Positions 6,636 to 9,291 of a stretch of 9,291 bases of DNA are shown one piece after another; position 1 is the first letter of the stretch; each line of letters begins with the position of its first letter. The position numbers were made by a program, and so were the translations under genes. The stretch lies in the NCBI GenBank assembly GCA_934757945.1, contig CAKVLT010000078.1:1-9291 (forward strand), given 5' to 3'. The notes under the pieces were generated by a model. It saw only the letters and a program-made list of their open reading frames with translations, made no database searches and was not told the origin of the DNA. This stretch comes from an uncultured Bulleidia sp. (GTDB lineage: Bacteria; Bacillota_I; Bacilli_A; Erysipelotrichales; Erysipelotrichaceae).

Positions 6636-8063
6636 TGCTTCCCCATCGAGAGAAAAGCTGTGAACCTTAGTAATTTTAACCGGCACAATCTGACCTGCAA
6701 GGCCTTCAGGACCTGTAAAGTTGACCAGCTTATTTTCTTCACTGTATCCGGTATAAACATCACTTCTTTTCTTACTTGGTCCTTCGCACAGTACATACAG
6801 TACTTTATTCAGATATCTGTCATTACTTTCCTTAGCATACTTTGCCAGGCGTTCATTCAGGATTTGCAGTCTTTCCTTCTTTACACTCATTGGTATCGTA
6901 TCTTCAAAGTTTGCTGCAGGTGTGCCACTTCTTGGAGAATAGATAAAGGAAAAAGCAGAATCATAAAGGCAGTAATCCACAAGATCCAGAGTTTCCTGGA
7001 ACTGTGCATCTGTTTCATTAGGAAATCCAACAATAATGTCAGTAGTAAAGGTGATATCCGGAATAGCTTCCTTCATCTTATCGAATAACTCTTTGTACTG
7101 TTCTACTGTATACCCTCTGTTCATTCTCTTTAAGACTTCGTTGGAACCAGACTGAACAGGAAGATGCAGAGATTTCATAATATTTGGATACTTCTTCATG
7201 GCCTCAATTGTCGTATGAGAGTAATCTCTAGGATGTGAGGTATAAAATCTAATTCTTTCAATACCTGTCTCTGCCGTTTTCTCCAGCAATTTTGTAAAGC
7301 CATCTTCCATGCCAAGATCTTTACCATACGCATTAACATTCTGACCAAGGAAGATAACTTCTTTATGTCCACTTTGTTTTAAAGACTGAACTTCTGCAAG
7401 AATATCTCCAACTCTTCTGGATCTTTCTCTTCCCCTTGTATATGGAACAATGCAATATGTACAGAACTTATTACATCCATACATGATATCTACAAATGCC
7501 TTGCAGGAATCTCCTCTTTTTACAGGAAGATCTTCAATGACTTCTCCTTCTTTGGAATAGACTTCTACAACCTTCTTATGTTTCTGTATATGCTGTAATA
7601 ACAAATCAGGAAAACGATACAGGTTATGTGTCCCAAATATCATATCCACCTGAGGGTAGCTCTGTAATAATTCCTGTACGACTGCTTCCTCCTGTGCCAT
7701 ACATCCACAAACACAGAATACCTTTTCAGGATCTTCTTCTTTTAATCCTTTTAATGCACCCAGCTGTCCCAAAACATGTTCTTCGGCTGTTCTTCTGACT
7801 GCGCAGGTATTAAAAACAATAACACTTGCTTCATGCGGGTCCTCTGTAGGTGTAAATCCCATCTCTTCAAAAATCCCTGCAAGAGTTTCACTGTCACGAA
7901 CATTCGCCTGACAACCATAAGTCTTTAACAAATATTTTTTATTATCCCCAAGATGTAAAGCTTCTTCAGGCATTTTAAACAACCCGTAATCTACTTTAGT
8001 TTCTTCTTTTGTACGGCGTGCTGCCTGTCTTAAATCTGGTAATATGTAATCATTTTTTTTCAT
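6630..8063 (-). CDS. miaB: tRNA-2-methylthio-N6-dimethylallyladenosine synthase MiaB
   Basis: Radical-SAM methylthiotransferase that adds a methylthio group to i6A37 of tRNAs reading UNN codons. Residues are numbered here from an upstream in-frame ATG (8069); subtract 2 for the start chosen. After an N-terminal extension of about 45 residues, typical of Firmicutes MiaB, comes the UPF0004/MTTase domain with the auxiliary cluster cysteines C53 (YGCQ), C89 (NTCA) and C123 (GCMAQ). The radical-SAM motif CNKFCTYC (C199, C203, C206) is followed by YTRGRERSR, which favours MiaB over RimO or MtaB, then QNVNAYG. A TRAM RNA-binding domain ends the protein (about 410-475). Two in-frame ATGs lie six bases apart; the one ending at 8063 is seven bases from GGAG, while the other is only one base away. 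I therefore choose 8063, giving 477 residues. It is the first gene of the unit leading into RNase J and ftsK. Confidence 0.95.
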   Translation of the reverse strand: MKKNDYILPDLRQAARRTKEETKVDYGLFKMPEEALHLGDNKKYLLKTYGCQANVRDSETLAGIFEEMGFTPTEDPHEASVIVFNTCAVRRTAEEHVLGQLGALKGLKEEDPEKVFCVCGCMAQEEAVVQELLQSYPQVDMIFGTHNLYRFPDLLLQHIQKHKKVVEVYSKEGEVIEDLPVKRGDSCKAFVDIMYGCNKFCTYCIVPYTRGRERSRRVGDILAEVQSLKQSGHKEVIFLGQNVNAYGKDLGMEDGFTKLLEKTAETGIERIRFYTSHPRDYSHTTIEAMKKYPNIMKSLHLPVQSGSNEVLKRMNRGYTVEQYKELFDKMKEAIPDITFTTDIIVGFPNETDAQFQETLDLVDYCLYDSAFSFIYSPRSGTPAANFEDTIPMSVKKERLQILNERLAKYAKESNDRYLNKVLYVLCEGPSKKRSDVYTGYSEENKLVNFTGPEGLAGQIVPVKITKVHSFSLDGEAL

Positions 8064-8070
8064 AGTCATT

Positions 8071-8074
8071 CTCC
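8071..8074 (-). promoter_or_regulatory. Ribosome binding site that decides the miaB start
   Basis: GGAG lies one base before the first ATG (8069) and seven bases before the second in-frame ATG (8063). Only the second spacing is workable, so MKKND... rather than MTMKKND... is the likely N-terminus. The short leader predicted from the -10 box agrees. Confidence 0.7.
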
Positions 8075-8082
8075 GAGTACTT

Positions 8083-8091
8083 ATTATAACA
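8083..8091 (-). promoter_or_regulatory. Extended -10 promoter of miaB
   Basis: TGTTATAAT is a full extended -10 element, with the start predicted near 8076 and a leader of about 13 bases. No -35 match is visible: that position falls in the terminator stem of the ferredoxin gene. Extended -10 promoters can do without a -35 box. Confidence 0.65.
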
Positions 8092-8098
8092 ATTGAAT

Positions 8099-8125
8099 AA
8101 AGAAAAACCAGCTTTTATGCTGGTC
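8099..8125 (-). terminator. Intrinsic terminator after the ferredoxin gene
   Basis: ACCAGC (8124-8119) pairs with GCTGGT (8112-8107) around a six-base loop, followed by TTTTCTTT; the last base of the stem is also a T. It lies about 25 bases after the ferredoxin stop and directly before the miaB promoter. Confidence 0.8.
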
Positions 8126-8150
8126 CTCTTTTCAAATTTGATTTTTCAGA

Positions 8151-8327
8151 TTATTTCTGAGAAATGCACTGAACTGGACATGTTCCCATACATGTTCCAC
8201 AATCAATACATACATCTTCGTTGCACTGTGACTTACCTTCATCGTTTAATGTAAGAGCAGAAACAGGGCAAACTCCTGTACATGCACCACAACCGATGCA
8301 CTGATCCTGAGCAACTGTAACTGGCAT
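8151..8327 (-). CDS. Clostridial-type 2[4Fe-4S] ferredoxin
   Basis: A 58-residue soluble electron carrier. Two CxxCxxCxxxCP motifs are complete: C10, C13, C16, C20 and C40, C43, C46, C50, each last cysteine followed by proline. The first three cysteines of each motif plus the last of the other ligate the two [4Fe-4S] clusters in this family. Length and layout match clostridial ferredoxins of about 55 residues. Two further cysteines, C35 and C54, lie outside the motifs. The ATG follows AAGGAGG (8343-8337) by nine bases. It is a single-gene unit, with a promoter at 8353-8381 and a terminator at 8099-8125. The presence of a low-potential ferredoxin suits an anaerobe. Its neighbour MiaB needs a low-potential reductant, so a functional link is possible but unproven; pyruvate:ferredoxin oxidoreductase or hydrogenase are the commoner partners. 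Confidence 0.95.
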   Translation of the reverse strand: MPVTVAQDQCIGCGACTGVCPVSALTLNDEGKSQCNEDVCIDCGTCMGTCPVQCISQK

Positions 8328-8352
8328 TTTGTTAAGCCTCCTTCATGTGGAT

Positions 8353-8381
8353 ATTCTAGCATTTTTACCCTCCTGTTTCAA
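8353..8381 (-). promoter_or_regulatory. Sigma-A promoter of the ferredoxin gene
   Basis: TTGAAA (8381-8376), a 17-base spacer, and TAGAAT (8358-8353), also preceded by TGC as in extended -10 promoters. The predicted start near 8346 gives a leader of about 19 bases holding the strong ribosome site. This is the best-matched promoter in the window, which fits a highly expressed small protein. Confidence 0.8.
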
Positions 8382-8423
8382 CACTTTGATGAAATGTTAG
8401 ATTGTTAAAAACCATGCGTAAAT

Positions 8424-8441
8424 AGTTAGTTTTTCCTAACT
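8424..8441. repeat. Inverted repeat upstream of the ferredoxin promoter
   Basis: AGTTAG (8424-8429) and CTAACT (8436-8441) are separated by six bases. The repeat lies about 43-60 bases upstream of the ferredoxin -35 box and after the rny terminator. It has no U-tract on the minus strand, so it is not a normal terminator; it could be a regulator site. The rest of the gap between rny and the ferredoxin gene shows nothing more. Confidence 0.35.
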
Positions 8442-8451
8442 GAAATGTTTT

Positions 8452-8475
8452 AAAAAAGCTATCTTACGATAGCTT
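8452..8475 (-). terminator. Intrinsic terminator after rny
   Basis: AAGCTATC (8475-8468) pairs with GATAGCTT (8463-8456) around a GTAA tetraloop (GNRA class), followed by a T-run that starts in the stem's last two bases. The stem begins within the rny TAA stop codon (8476-8474). Confidence 0.88.
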
Positions 8476-9291
8476 ATTTGGCCAGTTCCTGTACTCTTAC
8501 TTCACGGATAAGGGTTACTTTTATTTGTCCTGGATATGTCAGTTCATTTTCAATCTTTTCACGAATATCGTGTGCAATCTTAACCATAGTGATGTCATCT
8601 ACCTTTTCAGGTTTTACCATGACTCTGACTTCTCTGCCTGCCTGAATTGCAAAAGCTCTTTCAACCCCTTCAAAACCAGTAGCAATCTTTTCAAGACTTT
8701 CCAGACGATTGATATATCCTTCCATGGATTCGTAACGTGCACCAGGTCTTGCAGCAGATAAAGTATCAGCTGCAGCAACCAGTACAGAAATGATATCCTG
8801 TGCTTCTGCATCTCCATGATGGCTTTCAATAGCATTGATAACAATAGGATTTTCACCATATTTCTTGGCATATTTCACACCAAGTTCAACGTGACTTCCT
8901 TCCTGTTCAAAGTCAACTGCTTTACCAATATCATGTAACAGACCTGCACGTCTCGCAAGTGCCTGGTTCAAGCCTAATTCTGCAGCCATAAGCCCTGAGA
9001 ACTGAGCTACTTCGATAGAATGCTGTAAAGCATTCTGTCCATAGGAATATCTGTAACGCAGTCTGCCAATCAGACGTACCAGTTCCTTGTTCATTCTGCC
9101 AATACCAAGTTTAAAGATAGTTTCATTACCAATCTTTAAAACAGTTTCTTCAAGATCACGTGTTGTCTTTTCAACAACTTCTTCAATTCTGCCTGGCTGA
9201 ATACGACCGTCTTTCATTAAAGTTTCCAAAGACTGACGTGCAATTTCTCTTCGAATTGGATCAAAACAGGAAACAGTGATAATATCAGGAG
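8474..9291 (-). CDS. rny: Ribonuclease Y, C-terminal part
   Basis: Membrane-anchored endoribonuclease that starts bulk mRNA decay in Firmicutes. The reading frame is open to the right edge, so 271 codons are visible and the start, membrane anchor, coiled coil and most of the KH domain lie outside. The first visible residues (PDIITVSCFDPIRREIARQS) are the end of the KH domain, followed by DGRIQPGRIEEVVEK and then the HD phosphohydrolase domain. In visible numbering the metal-site residues are H90 (QHS), H119-D120 (GLLHDIGK), H157-H158 (ESHHGD) and D175 (AAADTLSAARPGAR). The end, YPGQIKVTLIREVRVQELAK, matches the family C-terminus closely and corresponds to about residues 250-520 of the Bacillus enzyme. 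A TTG at 9229 is an internal leucine codon, not the start. The gene ends in its own terminator. Confidence 0.97.
   Translation of the reverse strand, partial: PDIITVSCFDPIRREIARQSLETLMKDGRIQPGRIEEVVEKTTRDLEETVLKIGNETIFKLGIGRMNKELVRLIGRLRYRYSYGQNALQHSIEVAQFSGLMAAELGLNQALARRAGLLHDIGKAVDFEQEGSHVELGVKYAKKYGENPIVINAIESHHGDAEAQDIISVLVAAADTLSAARPGARYESMEGYINRLESLEKIATGFEGVERAFAIQAGREVRVMVKPEKVDDITMVKIAHDIREKIENELTYPGQIKVTLIREVRVQELAK

Noticed and set aside
6660..7088. Plus-strand open frame of 142 codons opposite miaB (and similar ones opposite ftsK at 2700-3113 and 4029-4358).
   Set aside because: Low-complexity shadow translations of well-recognised genes with no ribosome site or promoter.
6630..8069. 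Longer miaB start at 8069.
   Set aside because: GGAG would be only one base away and the predicted leader only about seven bases; the second ATG has normal spacing.
8246..8362. A 38-codon minus-strand ORF (MLEYPHEGG...) with a good AGGAGGG five bases before its ATG, overlapping the ferredoxin gene out of frame.
   Set aside because: Its ribosome site lies in the spacer of the ferredoxin promoter and its ATG is upstream of the predicted transcript start, so it would not be on the main mRNA. The peptide resembles no known family.
8400..8420. TTGTTAA resembling half of a Rex redox-repressor site upstream of the ferredoxin gene.
   Set aside because: The matching second half-site is missing at the expected distance.
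1..9291. CRISPR array, insertion sequence, tRNA, rRNA, phage or attachment site.
   Set aside because: No regular repeats with spacers, no transposase or integrase, no cloverleaf or rRNA-like sequence seen on either strand.

Overview
The window is AT-rich, and every gene I can support lies on the minus strand. It therefore reads from high to low coordinates: rny (3' part) -> 2[4Fe-4S] ferredoxin -> miaB -> RNase J paralogue -> ftsK/spoIIIE -> unknown single-pass membrane protein -> P-type cation ATPase (5' half). The protein sequences, strong AGGAGG-type ribosome sites, U-rich intrinsic terminators and the gene set point to a low-GC Firmicute. The gene order recalls the rnjB...spoIIIE and rny...miaB neighbourhoods of Bacillus, compressed into one block. 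An anaerobic gut lineage such as Erysipelotrichia is my best guess, but that is inference.

Region by region: 8474-9291 is the C-terminal half of RNase Y, with a terminator stem that starts inside its stop codon. 8151-8327 is a 58-residue ferredoxin with its own promoter and terminator. 4.9-8.07 kb holds miaB and a RNase J gene, which has an extra promoter overlapping the miaB stop codon; ftsK follows after 17 bases and ends in a terminator that also overlaps its stop codon. 1510-2229 encodes a membrane-anchored protein of unknown function whose only visible promoter element would give a leaderless mRNA. 1331-1509 is a regulatory leader: a sigma-A promoter, a yybP-ykoY (Mn2+) riboswitch and a switchable terminator. 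It controls the P-type ATPase that runs off the left edge.

The genes mostly serve RNA metabolism (RNase Y, RNase J, MiaB tRNA modification) and chromosome segregation (FtsK), with a metal-controlled transporter at one end. I see no mobile element, CRISPR array, tRNA, rRNA or phage module, and no wholly new system. The points most worth a second look are the heavily degraded active site of the RNase J, the repeated AAATAAG half-sites around its promoter, the terminator/promoter/stop-codon overlaps, the possible leaderless gene, and the Mn2+ riboswitch on the ATPase.
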